DNA of 64,000 bases from JASGCP01 sp965263285 (GCA_965263285.1 CBDHHD010000016.1:1178001-1242000), one strand, 5' to 3'. Numbered from the stretch's first letter, positions 1-9,338 are shown. The notes: generated by a model not told the origin, from the letters alone. Numbers and translations: made by a program.

Positions 1-1538
1 TCATCTCCTCCTGCGTAGATAATATTAATCCAATCTCTATATTGTGGTTTTTCTCTAATTGTATTTATATATCCTTTAAAAAATACATCTAAGCTATGGC
101 TAAGCATACTATAACGGGCAAGTGTTTTTCTATTGTCTGTAAATCCGTTTATAAAACATTGTCCTAAATTATCTACATCCATTCGTAGTACACCAAGTCT
201 CTTAAATGAATGATTGCCTACCAAATCGCTAAATGATTTAGGAGCATGGTTATCTTCTTCTTTTACAGGATAGCTACTTCCTCCATAATAGTCAAAATGT
301 ACTATATAGTTATCAAGTGCTATTTCCTTAAACAAATCAACATCGTTTAATACTGTTATGGTAGCATTGTTAAATTGATGTTTTTCTCTACTCCATTCAT
401 CCTTGTTAAAAACACAGAAAGACTTATCTAGAATAGAATAATCACCATTTTCATCAACCAATACAATTACAACAGCATCTTTTAGTTTTCCTCCTAATTC
501 AATAATTTGTTTAGTAAGTGTAGATACATACAGTTGCGTTTGGGTGTCATCATTCTCATTGTCATCATTACCTAAAGGGAACAGATCGTTTTGTGATATT
601 TCTTGCCCTGTGCAACAGTCAATATATTCTTTGGAAACTTCTTGAGGGGTAAACAAATCGTCAAATTTATCTACGAATTTTCTTCTTTTATCTTGGTTGA
701 GTTGTTCTCCGAGTTTTTTCCATGCTTCTGATAAGCTTGCGCCTATAAGCTCATTTGTTTGAATAGGTATATAGCCTAAAGCCAAATAAAGTTGATGTTG
801 ATGCGTTTTGTATAGTTCTTTTGTTAAGTTATCTTTTATATCTTTTATTTTGTTTTTGCAAGAGTGGGGGGCTATTAGATAGAATCCACCTCCTGATTGA
901 TAAACTACACAAGCACGAGGAATATTTAATTCTTTCAAGATAGTTTCTATTACCGTACTCACTAAAACATGTAAATAGAATGAACGACCTTTTAAATTTT
1001 TACTTGCACTTTTTGCGTTAATATTATAAATATAATCTTGAATGCCACTTAAGTCGCCTCCTATAAATAGTAATTCATTATTATCGGCTTTTTCTAATGC
1101 TATGGCTATACCTGCGGTTGTTTTAGCAAATTGATAAAGTGATATATCTTCTAAACCTTGATATCCGCAAGGAGTATAAGAAAAATAGTATTGAATAAGT
1201 GCTAATACATTGCTTGCATTTTTTTGAGATAATTGATGATAGGCTGCAATAAATTGTTGATTTTGTTGATTAAAATTAGTTATTTGTGCATTTGTCTTAG
1301 GCAGCATATTAGTTGTTATAGTTAGTGTTTGTGTATCGTAACAAAAATTATTTGTATTGTATTTTTGAAGTTTATTGAAAATAGATTGTAGAGCTGTATT
1401 ATTTGTATTATTTAATTGTATGGGATTATTGCCTATTACATATTGTTTTGCTTTTTCAATAATATTGCTATAATGGTTATTGTGAACATACCCAATGCTA
1501 TTACTATTGTCTGTGGCAAACAAGCCATCATAGAACAT
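1..1538 (-). CDS. csm1: Type III-A CRISPR effector Cas10/Csm1, HD domain missing, runs off left edge
   Basis: The reverse strand is open from an ATG at 1538 to the window edge (about 512 codons). Seen: the Cas10 palm signature GGDLSGIQDYIY near residue 160, the SxKNLKGRSFYL segment after it, a GGGFYLIAP strand, and IYAGGD at the very edge, which is the start of the second-palm GGDD cyclase motif. Known: Csm1 is the large subunit of the RNA-guided Csm complex; its palm makes cyclic oligoadenylate and its N-terminal HD domain cleaves ssDNA. Odd: the protein begins at MFYDGLFATDN, and an in-frame TGA lies 12 codons upstream, so the usual HD domain of about 100 residues is absent. A palindromic repeat lies just upstream at 1606. 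The zinc-finger cysteines between the palms are also reduced (DCCTGQE). The remaining csm genes and cas6 are presumably to the left. Family certain; activity uncertain. Confidence 0.9.
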   Translation of the reverse strand, partial: MFYDGLFATDNSNSIGYVHNNHYSNIIEKAKQYVIGNNPIQLNNTNNTALQSIFNKLQKYNTNNFCYDTQTLTITTNMLPKTNAQITNFNQQNQQFIAAYHQLSQKNASNVLALIQYYFSYTPCGYQGLEDISLYQFAKTTAGIAIALEKADNNELLFIGGDLSGIQDYIYNINAKSASKNLKGRSFYLHVLVSTVIETILKELNIPRACVVYQSGGGFYLIAPHSCKNKIKDIKDNLTKELYKTHQHQLYLALGYIPIQTNELIGASLSEAWKKLGEQLNQDKRRKFVDKFDDLFTPQEVSKEYIDCCTGQEISQNDLFPLGNDDNENDDTQTQLYVSTLTKQIIELGGKLKDAVVIVLVDENGDYSILDKSFCVFNKDEWSREKHQFNNATITVLNDVDLFKEIALDNYIVHFDYYGGSSYPVKEEDNHAPKSFSDLVGNHSFKRLGVLRMDVDNLGQCFINGFTDNRKTLARYSMLSHSLDVFFKGYINTIREKPQYRDWINIIYAGGD

Positions 1539-1605
1539 AAGTATATTTCTTGCTCTGGCATATTTATAATTTAATCAATGCAAAATTAATATTTTTAACA
1601 AAAAT

Positions 1606-1760
1606 GGCTACGTTTTTTTTTGAGGTGCTGGAAGCATTGATTATTAGATACATATAAACATGGAAATAATAGGAAATATTTGATAAGGCCTGCCTTCAGA
1701 TAAAGAGCGTTACAAAATGGGCAGCAATCGCCCAGCGAGTTTATTGAAGTACGAAAATGA
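1606..1760 (+). repeat. Left part of palindromic repeat element, upstream of cas10
   Basis: It starts with GGCTACGTTTTTTTTGAGGT and follows the family core (AAACATGGAAATAATAGGAA, then CAGATAAAGAGCGTTACAAA), then degrades after a short GGGCAGCAATCGCCC palindrome. Only the left third remains. It sits 68 bp upstream of the truncated cas10 start and may have replaced its 5' end. Confidence 0.8.
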
Positions 1761-1816
1761 GCAATTGAAAACAGATAATATTTAAAAAATTGAAATAAAC
1801 AGCTTAATTTTGTAAT

Positions 1817-2110
1817 ATGGACATGCATGAAATAGGACAGGAATATGACAAATTACCTAAAGAAACAAGGGATATCATGCTTAAATTTATAGAGCACAAA
1901 ATTAGTTTAGATATGCAACAAGTTATAACAGAGATACATAGTTTAAACAAGGATATTCAAGGGCTAAATAAGGATATTCAAGGGCTAAACAGTAAAATAG
2001 ATAAAGATAATAATAGCCTTAAATGGTCAATAGGCATTGTAGGTGGTTTAATTGCTGTTGTGCTTTCTGCTATAGGTATAATAGTAGCATTTATAGCATT
2101 AAAACATTAG
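1817..2110 (+). CDS. Small coiled-coil protein with C-terminal membrane anchor
   Basis: 97 aa, no family recognised with certainty. Seen: a charged N-terminus, a coiled-coil stretch at about residues 28-65 with two exact copies of NKDIQGLN, and one strong membrane segment (about residues 68-93, IVGGLIAVVLSAIGIIVAFI) with a short tail. The layout is like XhlA/holin-type and other small coiled-coil membrane proteins. A TAATTTTG box at 1805-1812, only 5 bp before the ATG, fits a Bacteroidota -7 element and would make the message nearly leaderless, or point to the next ATG at 1823. The gene is divergent from cas10, and a decayed paralogue follows at about 2325. A membrane effector role next to a type III locus is conceivable but is inference only. 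Confidence 0.6.
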   Translation: MDMHEIGQEYDKLPKETRDIMLKFIEHKISLDMQQVITEIHSLNKDIQGLNKDIQGLNSKIDKDNNSLKWSIGIVGGLIAVVLSAIGIIVAFIALKH

Positions 2111-2172
2111 TAACAATTGCTTATTGGGAGTTTAGTTTTTATAATATTGTTAATGTTTTTTGCTATTTTTTA

Positions 2173-2208
2173 CTCAGTAATCCCCGTTAATATGGACTAT
2201 TTATAGAC
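2173..2208 (-). repeat. Isolated, decayed CRISPR repeat
   Basis: The 36-bp unit matches the array repeat from TAATCCCCGTTAATATGGAC onward, with a G-to-A change and altered first bases (CTCAG for CTTTA). It lies 475 bp left of the array, separated by a repeat remnant and a pseudogene. It marks the old, leader-distal end of the array. Confidence 0.85.
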
Positions 2209-2229
2209 TGTAAAACTCATATGTTTATT

Positions 2230-2292
2230 ACCAATTTAAGTCTATTGAGTTGCTATTGTATTTCTTTTAGCACCTGAAAAAAAGATTTAGCC
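2230..2292 (-). repeat. Remnant of palindromic repeat end
   Basis: It ends in TTAGCACCTGAAAAAAAGAT then TTAGCC and matches the diverged end seen inverted at 38133 (GGCTAAATCCTTTTTTCAGT and the TTGTATTTC segment). Confidence 0.6.
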
Positions 2293-2324
2293 GGTAAAAT
2301 ATACGATTTAAGCAATAGAATGGG

Positions 2325-2445
2325 CAGGGATATATACAAGGACTTGAAAAAATACTAATATTCAAATAAAAGTACTCTATTGGGTTATTGGTGTATTTGG
2401 TTCGCTCATTACCATTTTACTTGCTATTCTTGGATTTGAATTTAG
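2325..2445 (+). pseudogene. Decayed paralogue of the coiled-coil membrane protein at 1817
   Basis: No intact frame. One frame reads WVIGVFGSLITILLAILGF, close to the membrane segment KWSIGIVGGLIAVVLSAIGI of the intact gene, and an adjacent frame upstream gives a lysine-rich stretch broken by a stop. This indicates a tandem duplication followed by frameshift decay. It is a short, low-complexity match, so moderate confidence. Confidence 0.45.
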
Positions 2446-2447
2446 TT

Positions 2448-2660
2448 TTATTTGTTGCATTTATAACTTGAATCTTGCAGTTGTTTTCTTGTCTTTTTAT
2501 ACTTACGATAATATATTATTGTAAGTATAAGTAATATTAACATTAATAAAGGTTGAACTATAACAAAAATTATTACATTTATTAATTCATAAGTTGTATG
2601 AAAATAATGAGCCCAATGTTCCAAAAGAACAACGCACCAATTAAATATGTTATGAATCAT
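2448..2660 (-). CDS. Small putative membrane protein
   Basis: 70 aa with an ATG start. A long hydrophobic stretch (about residues 27-51, VIIFVIVQPLLMLILLILTIIYY) is followed by a lysine/arginine-rich tail (YRKYKKTRKQ), consistent with one membrane helix and a cytoplasmic tail. No family recognised. It lies between the decayed paralogue and the distal end of the CRISPR array, on the array strand. It could be a chance frame in AT-rich DNA. Confidence 0.3.
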   Translation of the reverse strand: MIHNIFNWCVVLLEHWAHYFHTTYELINVIIFVIVQPLLMLILLILTIIYYRKYKKTRKQLQDSSYKCNK

Positions 2661-2682
2661 ATTTTTAGTTTTTAAATTGTTA

Positions 2683-5600
2683 ATGGTTAATTCCTGTTAA
2701 TATGGACTGTTTATAGACTGTCCTACCCACAGAAGAACCTGAACCACTTTATAATCCCCGTTAATATGGACTGTTTATAGACCTGTAACACTTGTACCTG
2801 CGACTAATAACTTTATAATCCCCGTTAATATGGACTGTTTATAGACATTTACATATTATGCTAATAGAGTCTAGACTTTATAATCCCCGTTAATATGGAC
2901 TGTTTATAGACATCGCAAGTTGCAAAATTACAACAAATAACTTTATAATCCCCGTTAATATGGACTGTTTATAGACATGTAAATGAAATGATGAATAAAA
3001 TCATCTTTATAATCCCCGTTAATATGGACTGTTTATAGACTTTCTATGACTGCGGCGAGTGGTGCTACTTTATAATCCCCGTTAATATGGACTGTTTATA
3101 GACAAGATAGCTCTACACCTGTTGCAAAAATGCTTTATAATCCCCGTTAATATGGACTGTTTATAGACCATGGAACAAACGCAGAACAAGATTGTATTCT
3201 TTATAATCCCCGTTAATATGGACTGTTTATAGACTCATCAATGAGCAAACTAAATATTGAGGCTTTATAATCCCCGTTAATATGGACTGTTTATAGACGT
3301 AGTAGCTGAAGTTGAAGCTACTATAACTTTATAATCCCCGTTAATATGGACTGTTTATAGACTTATATAGGAGAAGCCAAAAAAAGTCTTACTTTATAAT
3401 CCCCGTTAATATGGACTGTTTATAGACAAAAATAAAAAAATGAACACGATTAAAACTTTATAATCCCCGTTAATATGGACTGTTTATAGACATTAGAGTG
3501 CGAGGATTTCTCATATTATTCTTTATAATCCCCGTTAATATGGACTGTTTATAGACAGAAGTTAAAGCATCTAATGATTAATGTTCTTTATAATCCCCGT
3601 TAATATGGACTGTTTATAGACAAATCAAAGAGGTATTAAAGGATGGTAACTTTATAATCCCCGTTAATATGGACTGTTTATAGACTTAAACCCTAATTAT
3701 TTAGACCCGTATTTCTTTATAATCCCCGTTAATATGGACTGTTTATAGACATTTTTAACAATTAAATTTAAATAAAATGCTTTATAATCCCCGTTAATAT
3801 GGACTGTTTATAGACCTTTAATTATGCATAGTTTAGGCGATATGGGCTTTATAATCCCCGTTAATATGGACTGTTTATAGACCTTATTCGTTTTTGGCAA
3901 ACAGCCTTCTTCTTTATAATCCCCGTTAATATGGACTGTTTATAGACTAAAGAGTTTACTGATTTTGATTGTTATCTTTATAATCCCCGTTAATATGGAC
4001 TGTTTATAGACATGATTACCTTAGTACACTACAATTCACTTTATAATCCCCGTTAATATGGACTGTTTATAGACCCAAAAACGCAAATAATGCAGTTGAA
4101 TTTGTCTTTATAATCCCCGTTAATATGGACTGTTTATAGACTTATATTTTATTAACTTAAATATTTTATTTCTTTATAATCCCCGTTAATATGGACTGTT
4201 TATAGACGAATGCTGTATAGAATACAAAAATATCTTTATAATCCCCGTTAATATGGACTGTTTATAGACTATAGTGTTAGTTGAATGGAGCTTACACTTT
4301 ATAATCCCCGTTAATATGGACTGTTTATAGACATTTTATGCCAAGTCAAAAAGGTTCCAACTTTATAATCCCCGTTAATATGGACTGTTTATAGACTAAA
4401 TTCATTAGATCATAATGTTTATATCTTTATAATCCCCGTTAATATGGACTGTTTATAGACATATTTGGTTTGATAGATGAGATGCATTTCTTTATAATCC
4501 CCGTTAATATGGACTGTTTATAGACAAATAGTCTCTCCCAAAATCATATACTTGCTTTATAATCCCCGTTAATATGGACTGTTTATAGACCAAAATTATA
4601 GCTCATTTAACGAAATGCCTTTATAATCCCCGTTAATATGGACTGTTTATAGACAATATCTTCTTCCTTTTTATTACTAATAGCTTTATAATCCCCGTTA
4701 ATATGGACTGTTTATAGACATTCGCAAATGTATTACAATGACTGCGGCTTTATAATCCCCGTTAATATGGACTGTTTATAGACCAACAAATCCATCTCCT
4801 AAACATCCACATGCTTTATAATCCCCGTTAATATGGACTGTTTATAGACAAAGAAAAAAATGGAAACAACTTATAACTTTATAATCCCCGTTAATATGGA
4901 CTGTTTATAGACGCTATTATTTCACTAGTATTGTCCTTTATTGCTTTATAATCCCCGTTAATATGGACTGTTTATAGACAATTGATATATGATATCAAGT
5001 ACGATTTTCTTTATAATCCCCGTTAATATGGACTGTTTATAGACATGCCAGCTGGTGTGAATGCAATTTATTCCTTTATAATCCCCGTTAATATGGACTG
5101 TTTATAGACTGAATTTGCATCATCATATTCTATTGTAGCTTTATAATCCCCGTTAATATGGACTGTTTATAGACTCCATGATGTTCAAGTAATAGGTAAA
5201 TTTCTTTATAATCCCCGTTAATATGGACTGTTTATAGACAGAAAGCAATACGATGAAACCCAATTTTCTTTATAATCCCCGTTAATATGGACTGTTTATA
5301 GACATTAATCGCAAGGAACAAATTACAAGAACTTTATAATCCCCGTTAATATGGACTGTTTATAGACACAAACAGTTAGCGTTAATAATAATAAGCTTTA
5401 TAATCCCCGTTAATATGGACTGTTTATAGACTATTTAATGGTAGTATTTACTCTATCCCAGCTTTATAATCCCCGTTAATATGGACTGTTTATAGACTTG
5501 TAATGATTGGGAGGAGTGATTGTATTCTTTATAATCCCCGTTAATATGGACTGTTTATAGACTGCTACTTTTATTCCTAAAAGGAGACAAGCTTTATAAT

Positions 5601-6478
5601 CCCCGTTAATATGGACTGTTTATAGACTCAATGATGCCTATTAGGGCAAGATGTTCTTTATAATCCCCGTTAATATGGACTGTTTATAGACTCTTTACTT
5701 TCAATGGTGGCTTAGATGCTACTTTATAATCCCCGTTAATATGGACTGTTTATAGACATAAAATTGACTACTATTTACGAAGGAGCTTTATAATCCCCGT
5801 TAATATGGACTGTTTATAGACCATGTTTACCACAATTCTGTTGTCTATTGCTTTATAATCCCCGTTAATATGGACTGTTTATAGACATTTAAATTATATA
5901 TTTATGAAGAATTACTTTATAATCCCCGTTAATATGGACTGTTTATAGACTTTTTCATTTCGTTTCGTATAACTATCTTTTCTTTATAATCCCCGTTAAT
6001 ATGGACTGTTTATAGACGATTTTACTGATTTTGATTGTTTTATGACTTTATAATCCCCGTTAATATGGACTGTTTATAGACCCTTTTATGCATAGTTTAG
6101 GGGATCTTGGGTTCTTTATAATCCCCGTTAATATGGACTGTTTATAGACTTCTAACTTTTCTATTGTGCAGACTATGACTTTATAATCCCCGTTAATATG
6201 GACTGTTTATAGACTAACTGAGGTATGTTTGAGGTTACCTGTTGTTTCTTTATAATCCCCGTTAATATGGACTGTTTATAGACGTTTTATTCCTAATCCC
6301 AAAACATTAAAAACTTTATAATCCCCGTTAATATGGACTGTTTATAGACTGCTATAGAGTATATTTATATTAATTGTTCTTTATAATCCCCGTTAATATG
6401 GACTGTTTATAGACAGTCAACAATTAAAGAGGGAGATAAATTCTTTATAATCCCCGTTAATATGGACTGTTTATAGAC
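2683..6478 (-). CRISPR. CRISPR array, 58 intact 36-bp repeats plus one decayed, 58 spacers
   Basis: On the + strand each repeat starts CTTTATAATCCCC and ends GACTGTTTATAGAC (36 bp). Intact repeats run from 2747 to 6443 (start positions) and look identical. The leftmost copy (2683-2718) is decayed in its first half. Spacers are 26-32 bp, mostly 28-29. Orientation: decay at the left marks the old end, and cas genes plus a leader lie to the right on the minus strand. Read on the minus strand the repeat ends GGGATTATAAAG, which resembles the usual ATTGAAA(C/G) 5' handle of crRNAs. The crRNAs are therefore inferred to come from the minus strand, newest spacers near 6478. No mobile element has entered the array. 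Two pairs of related spacers are present (see findings). Confidence 0.98.
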
Positions 6479-6989
6479 TCTTGAAGCTTATATCAAAGAG
6501 CAATAATTATCTGCAAATATAGTATTTTAAATGATTTCCAAGGTTTTTATTTTTTTTAATAAAAGGTACATGTCGACCCCCCCCTCCTCTTAGATAATGC
6601 TTTAAAATTGCATACAAGTAATTGATTATCATAATAAAACAAGTATTTTTGACATCTGTCATAGCATGCTATAGAGACTGGCTTTTGTTTAAATCGTTTT
6701 TTGAGATGCTACGAAGGGGGAGGGGGTATATTTGCATTTTTATACTTGAAAAAGAAGATTATATACCCTTAGAATTACATAGCAAAAAGGTAGCTATAGA
6801 AGAATCACCAGGTAATATTAGTACAATATCGCATACTATTCAATTAAGCTATTCGCTTTATTTAATTAGTACAAATATGTGATAATCAACTACTATAAAG
6901 ATAGGCAGGAGTGAAATTGTGCTTTACATAAGGCAGTTGAAATAAATGATATTACAGTAGAAGCAGACAAAGAGAAAGTAGCTATAACG
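6479..6989 (-). promoter_or_regulatory. CRISPR leader and decayed sequence between array and cas2
   Basis: This 511-bp gap must hold the array leader and promoter (inferred from the orientation). It contains a C-rich tract (6577-6592) and a G-rich tract (GGGGGAGGGGG, about 6714-6729) that are imperfect inverted repeats, unusual in this AT-rich DNA. Fragments of a decayed rightward reading frame end at a TGA near 6880 and a TAA near 7002 (EINDITVEADKEKVAITLY). No intact gene is recognised. Confidence 0.55.
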
Positions 6990-7259
6990 CTATATAATAA
7001 CTAATGGTTTGTCTCTATGTATTGCATTGCCATATTTAATTACCTCTTTTTCGTCTGTTTTAAAGATAAGTACACTATCGGTCATTTTAAATAGAGGAGA
7101 GAATTTGCTTTCTATTTTATTAATAACAATATCTAACACGCGTTTTGAATGGTTGATTTCAAAAACAGAATATTGCAAGCGAATACCATAATGCTCTAAG
7201 AATTTAGAAAAATGTCGCCGTGTTTTATTATTAGAAATATCATAACTTACTATTATCAT
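6990..7259 (-). CDS. cas2: CRISPR-associated endonuclease Cas2
   Basis: 89 aa, full length for the family. Seen: an N-terminal beta strand with the conserved aspartate (MIIVSYDIS, Asp7), the NNKTRRHFSKFLEHYG helix, LQYSVFEI, and a C-terminal strand ending LVII. Known: Cas2 dimerises and bridges two Cas1 dimers in the spacer-integration complex. It overlaps cas1 by 4 bp in the order cas4-cas1-cas2, so the three are cotranscribed toward the array leader. Confidence 0.95.
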   Translation of the reverse strand: MIIVSYDISNNKTRRHFSKFLEHYGIRLQYSVFEINHSKRVLDIVINKIESKFSPLFKMTDSVLIFKTDEKEVIKYGNAIHRDKPLVII

Positions 7260-8245
7260 TTTACTATATTTTTATAATCAAAAGGTTGATATTCGTTAAT
7301 ACTCTTACAGCCCATAAAAAATCGGTAATAGTTTCTAATATAATTAAAAAATAATAATTTATTTTCTACTAATATATTATAAAAAACCGTCATATATGCT
7401 GTACTTTTATCAGGCTTTAAAAAATAAGCATTTTGTTTAATATCAAAATCATTACTTGTAAACTGTTTTTGGCTAAATGATTTATGCACTTGGTAATCTA
7501 TTATACAACGAAAAGGTTCTACCAAATCGCAAATTAATGATTTTCTTTTAAACCATAATTGGTGATACACCCCAATATAAGGATCAAAACCAAAAAGTCT
7601 TGTAAAGCACTCTACAAAATTAAATAGAATGGTATATCCAATATCCAAGGTGGCGTTTAAAGCATCAGTTTTAGCTCTTGGAAAGCGATGTTGCCAAGAA
7701 AGATGCTCAAATAGATTTTGAAAATATTTTTTAGAACAAATTCCTTCTATGCCCATTAAATCTTGAATATTGTTTATATGATCTACTTCTGCCATAGATT
7801 GTTTACAAAAATCTATAGCTTGTAATAGTGATTCATTTTTTCTTCTTGTTTTTTCTAATACAGCTATTTGATTTTTTATTTTATTTTTTAATAATTGTTT
7901 TGCTATACGAGTATCTTCTTTTTTGTAGTTATATTGTTGTTGTCGTAATAGATAATTGGCTTCAGCGGTTGGTGCATGAATAAATAGAACACGAAAAGAA
8001 GATTTCATAACAATAATGGGCACGCCATATAAAGAACACTTCTCAATTAAAGGACTAGTAATAGTAATACGACCTACAATAAAAAGAGCCAAAACTTTTT
8101 GAAAAGGTATTTTGGTTAATATCTTTTCCGACTCTGTGTCTTCAATAGCTAAAGCACCTTGCAATACTTTTATTTTTCTGTGTTCCAAACCATTTATTAC
8201 AAAAATAGTTCTATGTTGAATATCTTTATGAGTAAACATTTTCAA
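7256..8245 (-). CDS. cas1: CRISPR-associated integrase Cas1
   Basis: 329 aa. The N-terminal beta domain (about 1-90) is followed by the helical catalytic domain. Metal-binding residues are all present: Glu167 in MGIEGICSKKYF, His228 in GVYHQLWF, and Glu243 in DLVEPFR; the GFDPYIG segment before the histidine is typical. Known: Cas1 integrates prespacers at the leader end of the array. It overlaps cas4 by 20 bp and cas2 by 4 bp. There is no reverse transcriptase fusion. The intact catalytic set suggests the locus could still acquire spacers, in line with the uniform repeats near 6443. Confidence 0.97.
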   Translation of the reverse strand: MKMFTHKDIQHRTIFVINGLEHRKIKVLQGALAIEDTESEKILTKIPFQKVLALFIVGRITITSPLIEKCSLYGVPIIVMKSSFRVLFIHAPTAEANYLLRQQQYNYKKEDTRIAKQLLKNKIKNQIAVLEKTRRKNESLLQAIDFCKQSMAEVDHINNIQDLMGIEGICSKKYFQNLFEHLSWQHRFPRAKTDALNATLDIGYTILFNFVECFTRLFGFDPYIGVYHQLWFKRKSLICDLVEPFRCIIDYQVHKSFSQKQFTSNDFDIKQNAYFLKPDKSTAYMTVFYNILVENKLLFFNYIRNYYRFFMGCKSINEYQPFDYKNIVK

Positions 8246-8801
8246 TATTTATTTTATCACATAAATTGCAATAGACACATCGTTGACATTTGTTTATATT
8301 AATATCTATAGGATCGGTGAGGTTATATTGCCGTATTTTTTTTAAAAACAATCTAAATTCTTCGGTTTGTTCTGTTGTAGGTATATCAATTACATGGGTT
8401 TTATTATCCACCATAGAGTACAATGCTAAACCTACAATATCGTACCCCATTTCTTTCATACAAAAGTATTGCGCATATAACTGATATATTTGTCCTTGGT
8501 ATATTTTTTTCAATTCTCGTTTTCGTTCAATAAGAATTTTTGTATCTTGTTTATACACATCTATCTTGCCCATTAAGCCAAATTCATTACTACATACAAA
8601 TAAGGAGGTTATATCACCTTTTTGAGCGTTATAAGTATGCGTATCTATTGATGTATGTGCATCTATACCTAATACTTGAGGGCTTGCATGATATACTTCT
8701 TCTTCTGTACTACTATATACATTATGAAGGTATATAGAGTAAGGACAAAATATAAAATCATTTAAAGTACTAATAGATAAGTAACCATCTTCTTCGGTCA
8801 T
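8226..8801 (-). CDS. cas4: CRISPR-associated exonuclease Cas4 (RecB-like, Fe-S)
   Basis: 191 aa. Iron-sulphur cysteines: Cys19 (FIFCPYS) and a C-terminal set Cys172, 175, 178 and 181 (CQRCVYCNLC). RecB nuclease core: Asp81 (GLMGKIDVY), Glu92/Lys94 (ILIERKRE) and Gln102 (YQGQIYQLYAQY). Known: Cas4 trims prespacers and helps set PAM and orientation with Cas1-Cas2. It is first in the adaptation operon and its 3' end overlaps cas1. Cas4 is commoner with type I and V modules than with III-A, so the adaptation set may serve, or derive from, another system. Confidence 0.95.
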   Translation of the reverse strand: MTEEDGYLSISTLNDFIFCPYSIYLHNVYSSTEEEVYHASPQVLGIDAHTSIDTHTYNAQKGDITSLFVCSNEFGLMGKIDVYKQDTKILIERKRELKKIYQGQIYQLYAQYFCMKEMGYDIVGLALYSMVDNKTHVIDIPTTEQTEEFRLFLKKIRQYNLTDPIDININKCQRCVYCNLCDKINIENVYS

Positions 8802-8827
8802 AATAATATATGTTTATGGTATAAATA

Positions 8828-9330
8828 AATTGTAACTTCTTTCTTTTGTCTTGATATAAAAGAAAGAAAAAAAAGAAAAAATCAAGCCTGCAGATAAAGA
8901 GTAGAGACACATTGCTATGTGTTTCTACTACCACTCGCTACGCTAGCGAGAATGAATGGGAGGCGGTTAGGTATGAATCATTATGATGCGCTTATTCATA
9001 GTTATCTTTTATGTACATACTTTATGATCATCATAACGATTCATATATAAAACTTGCCCCACATTCTCGCTGGTTGCTTCGCTGCCTCGTTTTGTAACGC
9101 TCTTTATCTGAGGGCAGTCCTCACCAGGTAATCCCTATTATTTCCATGTCTATACTTATTTCAATAAACAATATTTCCCAATAAATCTATTAACTTACCT
9201 GAGTAGGTATAATAAATTTAGTGTGAGAAGTTTTATAAAGGTACAAAATAAAATGGAGATTTGCAAAATAAGAAACTCAATGGCTACATCCTTTTTTAAG
9301 GTGCTGGAAGATTATTTGTGTTTTTTGTAA
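8828..9330 (-). repeat. Palindromic repeat element, decayed copy upstream of cas4
   Basis: It reads as the reverse complement of the family: the AAAGAAAG hairpin, AATCAAGCCTGCAGATAAAG, CGCTAGCGAGAATG, paired arms AATCATTATGATG...CATCATAACGATT, and GTTACGCTCTTTATCTGAGGG reversed. The right side is a remnant of the AAATTTAGTGTGAG end (about 9215), followed by a second end, GGCTACATCCTTTTTTAAGG, at 9282. Both outer ends are damaged and no target duplication is visible. Confidence 0.85.
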
Positions 9331-9338
9331 TTACTTGC

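Noticed and set aside
3041..4747. Third spacer pair sharing ATGACTGCGG (3041-3067 and 4720-4747)
   Set aside because: Only 10 bases are shared and the flanks differ; among 58 spacers this can occur by chance.
2683..6478. Self-targeting spacers
   Set aside because: Reading the spacers against the genes and repeats here, no convincing match was seen. A full genome search would be needed.
6622..6882. 86-codon frame in the leader-side gap
   Set aside because: Odd composition, crosses the G-rich tract, no family likeness, and the adjacent sequence contains other broken frames. Treated as decayed sequence.
2683..8801. Possible type V-A (Cas12a) locus, suggested by the cas4-cas1-cas2 set and a 36-bp repeat beginning GTCTA on the minus strand
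   Set aside because: The repeat lacks the Cas12a hairpin (ATTTCTAC...GTAGAT) and no Cas12a-like gene is present; Cas10 is. An effector outside the window cannot be excluded.
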